From assembly GCF_014646755.1 (NCBI RefSeq), contig NZ_BMNW01000002.1, positions 1 through 64,000 of the forward strand: 64,000 nucleotides of DNA. The letters are read 5' to 3'. Below, one piece after another: positions 56,301 through 64,000 of this stretch; position 1 is the stretch's first letter; each line of letters begins with the position of its first letter. Origin of the DNA: Pseudomonas asuensis. GTDB taxonomy: Bacteria; Pseudomonadota; Gammaproteobacteria; Pseudomonadales; Pseudomonadaceae. Below the pieces are notes generated by a model, which was given only the letters and a program-made list of their open reading frames with translations, did not search any database and had not been told where the DNA came from. The position numbers were made by a program, and so were the translations under genes.

Positions 56301-57437
56301 ATGCATGTACCTGGGACTTTCAACAGTTTTTTCCTGGGTGGGTTCGAGTGCTCGACCCACCGCCGTTTCGATGACCGTCGCCTGGACTTGATCCAGGCAA
56401 CCGGTCACGACCGGTTCGCCAAGGCCGACTTTGCCCGTTTGCGCAGCCATCGTATACACGCCGCTCGTGATGGCGTGCGTTGGCACTTGATCGAGACACG
56501 GCCAGGCTACTTTGACTGGTCCAGTCTACTTCCTCAAGTTAAGGCTGCACGGGAAGAAGGCACCCAGATCATCTGGGATCTGTGTCACTACGGTTGGCCT
56601 GACGATATCGATATCTGGTATCCCGACTTTGTAGAGCGCTTCGCACGTTTTGCCAAAGCAGTTGCCACATTCATGCAAAATGAAGGCATAGATGTACCAT
56701 TCTATTGCCCTGTCAATGAAATCTCCTATTGGGCCTGGGGTGGAGGTGATACTGGGCAGTTCAATCCAAAAGGCATCAGGCGAGGGGCGGAACTCAAGCA
56801 TCAGCTCATTCGCGCTTCAATTGCTGCCATCGAAGCCATTCGCTCTGTTGCACCTAAAGCTCGATTTGTACAGGCTGACCCCCTGATCAATGTGATTCCT
56901 CGCTCTGGTCGGGCTGCAGACCGTGAGGCGGCTGAAGCCTATCGCCAATCCCAGTTTGAAGCCTGGGACATGTTATGTGGCCGCGCTTGGCCAGGACTAG
57001 GCGGAAAACCCGAGTACCTCGATATCGTAGGGCTTAACTTCTATTCAGATAATCAGTGGTTCAACGGCGGCAAGACAGTGCTGCGTGATGACCCTTTGTA
57101 TCGTCCCCTGCGTGGTATGCTGGCTGAAGTCTATGCCCGCTACCAGCGACCGCTGATGATTGCCGAGACGGGTGCAGAAGGCGGGGCTCGACCCTCATGG
57201 TTAGCGTATGTCTGTGACGAAGTTCGTAGCGCCATGATCCAGGATATTCCTGTTGAAGGTATTTGCCTGTATCCCATTCTGGATTACCCGGGATGGAACG
57301 ATGAGCGTCTATGTGAAGTCGGTTTATATGGTTACGCTGACCTTCAAGGTCATCGCGCCATCTATTCTCCGCTGGCAGAAGAGCTGGAGCGTCAACAGGC
57401 TCACTTCGCTGCGATGGCTGAGGGGCAGGCTTCATGA
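56301..57437 (+). CDS. Clan GH-A glycoside hydrolase-like protein
   Basis: A 378-aa cytoplasmic protein of TIM-barrel clan GH-A type. Catalytic acid/base E140 lies in FYCPVNEISYW and a nucleophile E289 in MIAETGAEGG. The N-terminal RDGVRWHLIETRPGYFDW motif resembles GH1/GH5 enzymes. There is no signal peptide, so it would act inside the cell on a precursor or as a transglycosidase. Its stop overlaps the ABC exporter start by ATGA. Substrate is unknown. Confidence 0.75.
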   Translation: MHVPGTFNSFFLGGFECSTHRRFDDRRLDLIQATGHDRFAKADFARLRSHRIHAARDGVRWHLIETRPGYFDWSSLLPQVKAAREEGTQIIWDLCHYGWPDDIDIWYPDFVERFARFAKAVATFMQNEGIDVPFYCPVNEISYWAWGGGDTGQFNPKGIRRGAELKHQLIRASIAAIEAIRSVAPKARFVQADPLINVIPRSGRAADREAAEAYRQSQFEAWDMLCGRAWPGLGGKPEYLDIVGLNFYSDNQWFNGGKTVLRDDPLYRPLRGMLAEVYARYQRPLMIAETGAEGGARPSWLAYVCDEVRSAMIQDIPVEGICLYPILDYPGWNDERLCEVGLYGYADLQGHRAIYSPLAEELERQQAHFAAMAEGQAS

Positions 57438-59236
57438 GTAAGGCAGTCAACTCTCCTGAGGAACGACCGTTCCCGTCACGTCCGCTTGCTTTTTTATGGC
57501 GCTACGTCTGCCGGCGTCGCCTGGCGTTTGGAGGGTTGTTTCTGCTCATGGTTGGCGGTGCGGCCTGTGCTGTTGCCGTTCAGTACGCCATGAAGCTTCT
57601 GGTGGATGCCATGGCTAATGAGAATCGAATGGAAGCTAATGTGTGGCTTCCGTTTGGTTTCTTTATCGGGCTGATTGCGCTCGAAAATATCCTTTGGCGA
57701 GGCGGCGGCTGGCTCGGGTGTCGAACCATCGTCAAGACCGGTGTAGATCTGCGAATCGATCTGTTCGAGTACCTGACCGGCCACCCAATGCGTTACTTCA
57801 AGGAACATTTCTCCGGAGCGCTTGGTAACCGAATCAACCAGACCAGTACTGCCGTAGCCAATATTTTTTCAGCGCTGACATGGCGTATTATCCCGCCCTG
57901 TACGGACTTTCTTGGCGCAGTCGTCGTCATGTTGTCTATCCGCTGGCAGATGGCTTTGGCGCTGATAGGGTTCGTATTACTGGTCGCCTGTATTATTACC
58001 GGCTTTGGTATTCGCGGCCGGCATCGACATCAGGCTTTTGCCGAACAGGCATCGCGAGTGGGTGGTGAGGTAGTGGATATGGTCTCGAATGTCTGGACCA
58101 TCAAAGCCTTTTCTGCCCAGGCGCGAGAGCGAGATCGCCTGGCTCAGGAGCTAGGCGTTGAGGCACGCGCCCAGCGTCGTAGTTGGATGTATGTAGAAAA
58201 GGCACGTGTCCTACACGATGCGTGCTTGACCCTGATGGCGGGGTCCATGTTGCTCTGGGCCATTTATCTATGGCGTCAAGGGACGGTCACTCCGGGCGAT
58301 GTCGTCGTCGTCAGTGCGCTGACGTTTCGAATCCTGCATGGCTCCAGAGACCTGGCATTGGCCTTGGTAGATGCTGCACAGCAGTTTGGGACCGTTGCCG
58401 ATACCCTTCAGGTAATTGCTCAGCCCCATGGCATTCGAGACTCAGAAAATGCGGCGATGCTCAATGCAAAGTCAGGCTCTATCGACTTTGAAAATGTTTC
58501 GTTTAGCTATCCTGACGGTTCAAAAGTTATCGATAATCTCTCCCTGCATATTCCCTCAGGTCAGAAGGTCGGTATTGTCGGGACCTCGGGAGCAGGCAAG
58601 TCCACGCTGATCAATCTTTTACAGCGCCTGGATGAGGTCAGTAGTGGCAAAATCCTGATTGATGGTCAACCTATTCATGAGGTCAGCCAGGACAGCCTGC
58701 GGGCCTCCATTGCGGTTGTCCCCCAGGAAATCGCGCTGTTCAATCGGACTATTCGAGAGAATATCCGTTATGGAAAGTCCGATGCTACGGACGAAGAAGT
58801 CTATAAGGCCGCCTGCCACGCCTATTGTGATCATTTCATCCGCCAGCTGCCGGAGGGGTATAACACTCTGGTAGGGGAACGCGGTGCTCGCTTGTCTGGT
58901 GGGCAACGCCAGCGATTGGGTATTGCAAGGGCCTTTTTGAAGGGCTCACCCATTCTGATTCTGGATGAGGCGACCTCCGCACTGGATACGCATTCGGAAA
59001 AGGAAATCCAAATGGCGCTCACTGATCTGGTACGTGGAAGAACGGTTCTAGCGGTCGCTCATCGGCTGTCCACTGTCGTATCGTTCGATCGGGTTATTGT
59101 GATGGATAAAGGTCGTATCGTCGAAGATGGTCCACCGAGCGTTTTGCAGCGGAGTGGAGGGTTGTTTGAATCGCTGTGGAATATCCAGGCCAAAGCATTG
59201 GATGATGTACAGGCCGAGCATCACAATGCCGGTTAA
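57434..59236 (+). CDS. ABC exporter of the glycan locus
   Basis: A 600-aa fused exporter with six helices (residues about 25-310) and an ATPase domain (about 345-590). Walker A is GTSGAGKST, signature LSGGQRQR, Walker B ILILDEATSALD, and switch AHRLST. It is coupled to the upstream glycoside hydrolase. By context it probably flips a galactofuranose-containing lipid-linked or free glycan across the inner membrane (inference). A strong terminator overlaps its stop codon. Confidence 0.85.
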   Translation: MSKAVNSPEERPFPSRPLAFLWRYVCRRRLAFGGLFLLMVGGAACAVAVQYAMKLLVDAMANENRMEANVWLPFGFFIGLIALENILWRGGGWLGCRTIVKTGVDLRIDLFEYLTGHPMRYFKEHFSGALGNRINQTSTAVANIFSALTWRIIPPCTDFLGAVVVMLSIRWQMALALIGFVLLVACIITGFGIRGRHRHQAFAEQASRVGGEVVDMVSNVWTIKAFSAQARERDRLAQELGVEARAQRRSWMYVEKARVLHDACLTLMAGSMLLWAIYLWRQGTVTPGDVVVVSALTFRILHGSRDLALALVDAAQQFGTVADTLQVIAQPHGIRDSENAAMLNAKSGSIDFENVSFSYPDGSKVIDNLSLHIPSGQKVGIVGTSGAGKSTLINLLQRLDEVSSGKILIDGQPIHEVSQDSLRASIAVVPQEIALFNRTIRENIRYGKSDATDEEVYKAACHAYCDHFIRQLPEGYNTLVGERGARLSGGQRQRLGIARAFLKGSPILILDEATSALDTHSEKEIQMALTDLVRGRTVLAVAHRLSTVVSFDRVIVMDKGRIVEDGPPSVLQRSGGLFESLWNIQAKALDDVQAEHHNAG

Positions 59237-59272
59237 ATAAAAACCGGCCACTCAGGGCCGGTTTTTATTTAA
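59233..59272. terminator. Bidirectional terminator, ABC exporter / folE
   Basis: A 17-bp perfect stem (59233-59249 with 59256-59272) has a 6-nt loop, and its left arm includes the exporter stop codon TAA (59234-59236). Confidence 0.92.
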
Positions 59273-59281
59273 GCGTCTGGC

Positions 59282-59830
59282 TTATCGATTGATAAGGCCC
59301 ATGAATTCGGCGCGTGTTGCATCGTTGCTGCGGAACTGACCGAGCATGACCGAGGTAACCATCGAAGAATTCTGCTTCTCGACACCGCGCATCATCATGC
59401 ACATGTGTTGAGCCTCAATGACTACGGCTACACCCGCAGCATTGGTAACTTTTTGAATCGCCTCGGCAATTTCGCGAGTCATGTTTTCCTGGATTTGCAG
59501 GCGACGTGCGTACATATCAACGATGCGGGCAACCTTGGACAAACCCAGAACTTTGCCGCTTGGCATATAGGCCACGTGAGCCTTGCCAATGAACGGCAGC
59601 ATGTGGTGCTCACACAGTGAATACAGCTCAATATTTTTGACCAGCACCATTTCGCTGTTGTCCGAGGTGAACAGCGCATCTCCAACCACTTCTTCCAGCG
59701 TCTGGTTGTAGCCTTTACACAGGTACTGCATGGCTTTTGCGGCACGTTTTGGCGTATCCAGCAAGCCTTCCCGGGAAACATCCTCGCCTAACTGAGAAAG
59801 AATGGCGGAGTAGTGTTGTTCCAATGACAT
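59282..59830 (-). CDS. folE: GTP cyclohydrolase I
   Basis: FolE makes dihydroneopterin triphosphate from GTP for folate and queuosine pathways. With ATG 59830, the protein is 182 aa. Zinc ligands and catalytic His are in [10 protein letters not shown] and the QHMCMMMRG segment. AGGAAT precedes the ATG. smr is 92 nt upstream on the same strand. Confidence 0.95.
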   Translation of the reverse strand: MSLEQHYSAILSQLGEDVSREGLLDTPKRAAKAMQYLCKGYNQTLEEVVGDALFTSDNSEMVLVKNIELYSLCEHHMLPFIGKAHVAYMPSGKVLGLSKVARIVDMYARRLQIQENMTREIAEAIQKVTNAAGVAVVIEAQHMCMMMRGVEKQNSSMVTSVMLGQFRSNDATRAEFMGLINR

Positions 59831-59922
59831 GGTAATTCCTATGGATATTGACACCGCAGCGATGCGGGATGAGCAGAGTAGGGGCTGCGGGGATTAAAAT
59901 CAATTCTGACTAGAAAGCTCGG

Positions 59923-60480
59923 TTATTCGTCGCGGCCTTCCAGCATAGTTCGTTTGAGCAAAACATACAGGGCCCCGGTGCCACCATGGCGCGGTTGGCA
60001 AGATACAAAACCAAGTACTTGTGGATGCTGGCGCAGCCATGTATTGACATGGCTCTTGATGAGCGGGCGTCGCCCATCGAGACGTGCTGCTTTCCCATGA
60101 GTAACACGGACGCAGCGAACCTCGAACTTCGTCGCTTCAGCAATGAAATCCCATAGTGTCTCGCGTGCTTTCTCAATGGTCATGCCATGCAGATCCAAAC
60201 TGCCATCAAACGGGATCTGTCCGGCTTTGAGTTTACGAATCTGGCTGTCCTGAACACCGTCACGGGCCCAGTACAGCTCATCTTCAGCCCCTACGTCGAT
60301 AACGAACTGATCGGACAGACCATCGACTTTAATGGTTGACATCATCTGTGTAGCTGCTGCGCGGCGCTTGACGACCTGCTGGCGATCTTTGCGAGGTTTT
60401 CCAGTGTCTGCATGGTCATCTACTAGGCGCCGAACGCCTTGCATTTCACTGGCAAATGATGAGAAATCGTCGTCTGGCAT
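59923..60480 (-). CDS. Smr-domain protein
   Basis: 185-aa protein with a C-terminal Smr domain (residues about 95-180): the LDLHGMTIEKARE motif, VRVTHGKAARLDG, and GGTGALYVLLKR. Smr proteins are DNA/RNA endonucleases or ribosome-associated nucleases related to MutS2. GGAGG precedes ATG 60480. It sits between folE and the NadR-like kinase, all on the minus strand. Confidence 0.88.
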   Translation of the reverse strand: MPDDDFSSFASEMQGVRRLVDDHADTGKPRKDRQQVVKRRAAATQMMSTIKVDGLSDQFVIDVGAEDELYWARDGVQDSQIRKLKAGQIPFDGSLDLHGMTIEKARETLWDFIAEATKFEVRCVRVTHGKAARLDGRRPLIKSHVNTWLRQHPQVLGFVSCQPRHGGTGALYVLLKRTMLEGRDE

Positions 60481-60529
60481 AGGGCCTCCACATGATTTCG
60501 CCATTTTACTGGATAGACTCGCAGGCACG

Positions 60530-61054
60530 CTAACCTTCTAGCAGCTCGGTTACGTACTGTAAGGCTAATCGCTGTCGGTTCGCCCAGTTGCCGCCAATGC
60601 AGCGGGAGGTCTGCCCATGGTTATCCAGCCACGATTTACAGGCTTCATAAAAGGCCAGACGATCACGGACATCGGGTTGGCAACGTTGGCCGTCATCACT
60701 CCAAGGCACCTCTCGCGGATCTAGTAACAAATGCAGGTCGTAATGACGCGCGAGCAATGCAGGCTCCAGCCAGTCCGGGCAGGCATCAAACAAAAAGCGA
60801 CTCCAGAGAATATTACTTAACAGATGAGTGTCCAAAATAAGAAGAGCAGGACGCTGCTGACGGGCCATGTCTTCACGCTCAAGCTGGCGAAGTGCTATGG
60901 GAGTAACGTCTTCATAGGTGGTATCGCGCCCTAGGGCAGCAAAGTATTCTCGTACATACTCGTCTACCAAAACACCACCCACGTTGTCTTTAAGTGTCTG
61001 GGCCAGCCATGATTTGCCTGTCGACTCAGGTCCTGTCAGTACGATTATCTTCAT
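60530..61054 (-). CDS. NadR-like nicotinamide riboside kinase
   Basis: A 174-aa P-loop kinase resembling the C-terminal ribosylnicotinamide-kinase domain of NadR. Walker A is TGPESTGKSWLAQTL near residue 7, and LLILDTHLLSNILWSRFLF contains the Walker B-like segment. It lacks the adenylyltransferase and helix-turn-helix domains of full NadR. It overlaps pnuC by ATGA, so it probably phosphorylates the nicotinamide riboside that PnuC brings in. Confidence 0.85.
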   Translation of the reverse strand: MKIIVLTGPESTGKSWLAQTLKDNVGGVLVDEYVREYFAALGRDTTYEDVTPIALRQLEREDMARQQRPALLILDTHLLSNILWSRFLFDACPDWLEPALLARHYDLHLLLDPREVPWSDDGQRCQPDVRDRLAFYEACKSWLDNHGQTSRCIGGNWANRQRLALQYVTELLEG

Positions 61055-61620
61055 ACGCTTACCACCTCACGTCGCCATGCAAACCAGCCGCGGGCGGCCA
61101 GGCCGACAAAGAGCATATAGAGTAGGGCGGTCAGGTAGAGAGCCTTGTAGATAAAGAGTCCGACGTAAATCACATCTACTACAAACCAAAGCGCCCAGCA
61201 TTCAACCCGCTTTTGTGCCATCCATAATTGAGCGACCAGACTAAAGCTGGTCAGCCCTGCATCTAGCCAGGGTTGGCTTGCATCCGTATAGGTGTTCATC
61301 AAATAGCCTAATACGAGTGTTCCGAGAGCACCTATCAGCAGATTACCTGACAGGACTGCATTTGAAAGACGAGTGACATGTCGTCCTTGATGATCCTGTC
61401 CACCCTTGGTCCACTGCCACCAGCCATAGAGTTGCAAGACTGCATAAACGCCTTGGAGCAGCATGTCTGAGTACAGTTTGACATCATAAAACACCCAGGC
61501 ATACATCACGACCATTACCAAGCCGACCGGCCAGCCCCAAACATTTTGCCGAACCGTGAGCCAGACCGCGATAACGCCTAAAACGGCTGCAACTATTTCA
61601 AAAGAAGACACCCTAAGCAC
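61051..61620 (-). CDS. pnuC: Nicotinamide riboside transporter PnuC
   Basis: 189-aa inner-membrane facilitator with seven hydrophobic segments. Recognisable PnuC features are [31 protein letters not shown] near residues 30-60 and W-x-V-D-V-I-Y-V near 150. The start is taken as GTG 61620; a downstream GTG is possible. It is coupled to the NadR-like kinase, giving a compact NAD-salvage unit. Confidence 0.88.
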   Translation of the reverse strand: MLRVSSFEIVAAVLGVIAVWLTVRQNVWGWPVGLVMVVMYAWVFYDVKLYSDMLLQGVYAVLQLYGWWQWTKGGQDHQGRHVTRLSNAVLSGNLLIGALGTLVLGYLMNTYTDASQPWLDAGLTSFSLVAQLWMAQKRVECWALWFVVDVIYVGLFIYKALYLTALLYMLFVGLAARGWFAWRREVVSV

Positions 61621-61806
61621 CCTGGGAAAATATGTCGGACAGGGACCGTATCTTACCCTCTGTTTTATTGCTCCGTTTTATCGAACGTATGCCTACGGGA
61701 ATATGCGGCCTCTGGTAATGTTCGCAGCGTTTCGGTTGTAGGACCTGCCCCCCCTCATTGGATAAGCAAGCTAACGCTGCTACCTAGCAGCTATATGGAG
61801 AAACGA

Positions 61807-62637
61807 ATGGATCTATGGAGTGCCATCCAGGCGCTAATTTTGGGCATCGTAGAAGGCTTGACCGAATTTCTGCCGATCTCAAGTACAGGTCACCAGATAA
61901 TTGTGGCTGACCTGCTGGGGTTTGGTGGTGATAGAGCCATGGCGTTCAATATCATCATCCAATTGGGTGCGATCCTGGCCGTCGTGTGGGAGTTTCGCCG
62001 CAAGATCATTGATGTCGTCGTTGGCCTGCCTCGTCAGCGACAAGCCCAGCGCTTTACCGTAAACCTGATGGTAGCCTTTTTTCCAGCCGTTATTTTGGGC
62101 GTTGCCTTCGCTGATGCGATCCATGAGTATCTGTTCAATCCCATAACAGTAGCCATGGCGCTGGTCATTGGCGGCGTAATCATGTTGTGGGCGGAGCGCC
62201 GCCAGCACAATACGCACATCGAACAAGTTGATGACATGACTTGGGTCGATGCGCTCAAGATCGGATGCATTCAGTGTCTGGCCATGATTCCTGGCACGTC
62301 TCGTTCGGGTTCTACCATTATTGGTGGTCTGCTGATGGGCCTTTCCCGAAAGGCTGCCACTGAATTCTCTTTCTTCCTTGCCATGCCCACCATGGTGGGT
62401 GCTGCTGTTTATTCAGGCTATAAGTATCGGGATCTTTTCCAGCCCAGTGACTTACCTGTCTTCATTATCGGCTTTGTTACGTCCTTCATTTTTGCCATGA
62501 TCGCGGTGCGAGGTCTCCTGAAGTTCATTGGTAATCACAGCTATGCAATGTTTGCCTGGTATCGGATCGTCTTTGGTTTGTTGATCCTGGCGACCTGGAA
62601 GTTCGGCTGGGTAGACTGGACGTCTGCAGTAGCCTGA
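61807..62637 (+). CDS. uppP: Undecaprenyl-diphosphatase
   Basis: UppP (BacA) recycles undecaprenyl pyrophosphate to the monophosphate carrier for cell-wall and glycan synthesis. With ATG 61807, after GGAGAA, it has 276 aa. Active-site motifs are [14 protein letters not shown] near residues 17-30 and PGTSRSG near 165. Eight helices. A long hairpin (62646-62683) and a terminator follow. Confidence 0.95.
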   Translation: MDLWSAIQALILGIVEGLTEFLPISSTGHQIIVADLLGFGGDRAMAFNIIIQLGAILAVVWEFRRKIIDVVVGLPRQRQAQRFTVNLMVAFFPAVILGVAFADAIHEYLFNPITVAMALVIGGVIMLWAERRQHNTHIEQVDDMTWVDALKIGCIQCLAMIPGTSRSGSTIIGGLLMGLSRKAATEFSFFLAMPTMVGAAVYSGYKYRDLFQPSDLPVFIIGFVTSFIFAMIAVRGLLKFIGNHSYAMFAWYRIVFGLLILATWKFGWVDWTSAVA

Positions 62638-62645
62638 GGCTACAA

Positions 62646-62683
62646 ATCGAATGCCATACGGAACAGTCCCGATGGCATTCGAT
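62646..62683. other. 12-bp inverted repeat after uppP
   Basis: 62646-62657 pairs with 62672-62683 with no mismatch, and part of the 14-nt loop can pair too. There is no T-run. It lies between uppP and the true terminator. Confidence 0.6.
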
Positions 62684-62757
62684 AGTCACTGAGGCGGTAT
62701 TCAGGGTAGGGTGGACAATAGTCCAGTGAATACACGCTATCGAACTCTAGTTATTTT

Positions 62758-62790
62758 AAAAGGAAGCGCCAAAGCGCTTCCTTTTTTTAT
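62758..62790. terminator. Bidirectional terminator, uppP / mqo
   Basis: A 12-bp perfect stem (62758-62769 with 62774-62785), with CAAA loop, A4 on the left and T7 on the right. It ends at the mqo stop region. Confidence 0.92.
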
Positions 62791-62796
62791 CGATGC

Positions 62797-64000
62797 TTAT
62801 CTAAGTTGCAGGACTTCGTTGCAATGCGAGCGTACGCGGTGAAGCAGCTCGGTATCCTTATCCAGCGAGCCATTGAGCGCTGGGAACATTTTGAGTAACT
62901 GAGCCTGCCAGGCTTCACTCTTGTATTGTTCGGGGAAGCAACGCTGGATCAGCGTAAGCATAATCGAGACAGAAGTCGAAGCACCTGGGGACGCGCCTAA
63001 TAAGGCTGCAATCGAGCCGTCTTGTGCTGACACGATTTCCGTTCCGAATTGCAAAGTACCGCCTGTCTTGGTGTCTTTTTTAATGATTTGGACACGTTGA
63101 CCTGCTACTTCCAGGCGCCAGTCATTCTTGTTGACCTCCGGATAAAAGCCTCGCAGCTCTTCAATACGTTGGTCGAACGACTGCATGACCTGACCAATCA
63201 GGTACTTGGTCAATGGCATGTTGTCTCGTGCGACGGCGAGCATGGGGCCCAGGTTGTTGGCTCGAATGGACTTTGGCAGGTCCATGAATGAGCCTTGCTT
63301 CAAGAACTTGGTCGTAAAGCCTGCAAACGGGCCAAACAGCAGGGATTTCTTGCCATCTACGACACGTGTATCCAGGTGCGGTACAGACATAGGTGGGGAG
63401 CCTACGCTTGCCTTGCCATAGACCTTGGCCTGATGCTGGGAGACAACTTCCGGCTTATCACAGCGCAGCCATTGACCACTGACTGGGAAACCACCATATC
63501 CATGGCTTTCGGGTATATCGGATTTTTGTAGGAGGGGTAGGGCTCCACCGCCTGCGCCCAAGAAAACAAATCGGGCTCGCAATGTGCGGGTTGCGCCGGT
63601 TTGTGTGTCTTGTATGGTCAGCCGCCAGCGATTGTCGGGCTCCCGGTGCAGATCGGTCACCTTTTGATTATAGGCAATATGAGTACCCGGCTGCTTGGTC
63701 AGATGATGCAGCAGATTGGTAGTCAAGGCGCCAAAGTTTACATCTGTACCGCTTTCAGTACGCGTTGCTGCAATCTTTTCATTCGTGGTGCGTCCCTTCA
63801 TCATCAGGGGCATCCACTCTTCAAGTTTCGCGCGGTCTTCGGTGTACTCCATTCCAGCAAACAGAGGGTTTGCAGACAACGCCTCAAAACGCTTGCGCAA
63901 GAAGGAAATATCCTTTTCCCCGCGGACGAAGCTCAGGTGTGGAACAGGATTAATAAAGCTTCTAGGTGATTCGAAATGACCTTGTTCGACGAGGTAGGTC
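62797..64000 (-). CDS. mqo: Malate:quinone oxidoreductase (partial, N-terminus beyond window)
   Basis: FAD-dependent malate dehydrogenase that donates electrons to quinone. The reading frame stays open to the window edge at 64000, so the gene is 5'-truncated by the window, not by mutation; a TTG at 63898-63900 is an internal codon. About 400 residues are visible. Motifs: [14 protein letters not shown] near the visible start, [35 protein letters not shown] and [10 protein letters not shown] near the C-terminus. Confidence 0.94.
   Translation of the reverse strand, partial: TYLVEQGHFESPRSFINPVPHLSFVRGEKDISFLRKRFEALSANPLFAGMEYTEDRAKLEEWMPLMMKGRTTNEKIAATRTESGTDVNFGALTTNLLHHLTKQPGTHIAYNQKVTDLHREPDNRWRLTIQDTQTGATRTLRARFVFLGAGGGALPLLQKSDIPESHGYGGFPVSGQWLRCDKPEVVSQHQAKVYGKASVGSPPMSVPHLDTRVVDGKKSLLFGPFAGFTTKFLKQGSFMDLPKSIRANNLGPMLAVARDNMPLTKYLIGQVMQSFDQRIEELRGFYPEVNKNDWRLEVAGQRVQIIKKDTKTGGTLQFGTEIVSAQDGSIAALLGASPGASTSVSIMLTLIQRCFPEQYKSEAWQAQLLKMFPALNGSLDKDTELLHRVRSHCNEVLQLR

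Noticed and set aside
63898-63900. TTG as the start of mqo
   Set aside because: The frame stays open to 64000 and encodes conserved Mqo residues upstream, so this is an internal codon of a truncated gene.
1-64000. CRISPR arrays, tRNA/rRNA genes, insertion sequences, prophage
   Set aside because: I saw no regularly spaced repeats, no cloverleaf structure, no transposase or integrase frame, and no terminal repeats.

Overview
This 64 kb window looks like chromosomal DNA of a Pseudomonas-group gammaproteobacterium. The main reason is a complete hexR-regulated glucose / Entner-Doudoroff block (gap, edd-glk-gltR-gtrS, an ABC glucose transporter, oprB, hexR, zwf-pgl-eda), together with a purine-ureide degradation cluster in a Pseudomonas-like order, mqo, pnuC and folE-smr. 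Base composition is moderate (roughly half G+C by eye), lower than in most well-known pseudomonads. I see no tRNA, rRNA, CRISPR array, IS element or phage gene.

Layout. 1-8 kb: two small orphan genes flanking a 22-bp perfect hairpin, a Pit phosphate transporter, queD, an orphan membrane protein, an ABC exporter, a periplasmic cyclophilin, and a divergent LysR/azoR pair. 8-10 kb: two overlapping DMT transporters, the second RarD-like. 10-26 kb: purine degradation. allA, alc, uraD and puuE form a minus-strand operon, hiuH is divergent, and guaD-xdhC-xdhB-xdhA lie further right. A selenocysteine-containing formate dehydrogenase operon (fdnGHI-fdhE) sits inside this cluster. The urate-oxidising step is represented only by a small membrane-anchored cytochrome c resembling the C-terminal domain of PuuD. 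26-28.5 kb: DUF1272 protein, GlxA/AraC regulator, scpB. 28.5-46.7 kb: the glucose block. Two HexR-type boxes lie between gap and edd, and an unusual fructokinase plus AGE-family (mannose isomerase-like) pair lies between the ABC ATPase and oprB. 46.9-52.3 kb: rluB, benE, a LysE exporter, MarR, a PLP aminotransferase and a GST. 52.3-59.3 kb: galE, then a four-gene operon of glycosyltransferase, UDP-galactopyranose mutase, cytoplasmic GH-A-like hydrolase and ABC exporter. This looks like an uncharacterised galactofuranose-glycan locus. 59.3-64 kb: folE, smr, a NadR-like kinase with pnuC, uppP, and mqo cut by the window end.

How it fits together. Glucose enters through OprB and the Gts ABC system, is phosphorylated by Glk, oxidised by Zwf/Pgl and cleaved by Edd/Eda, with Gap at the exit. 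HexR and GltR/GtrS provide control. The added AGE isomerase and fructokinase could feed mannose and fructose into the same pathway as fructose 6-phosphate. The purine genes cover guanine to xanthine to urate, and 5-hydroxyisourate to glyoxylate and urea. The gap between them is the urate oxidation step. FDH and xanthine dehydrogenase are both molybdoenzymes, but I see no direct biochemical link between them beyond position.
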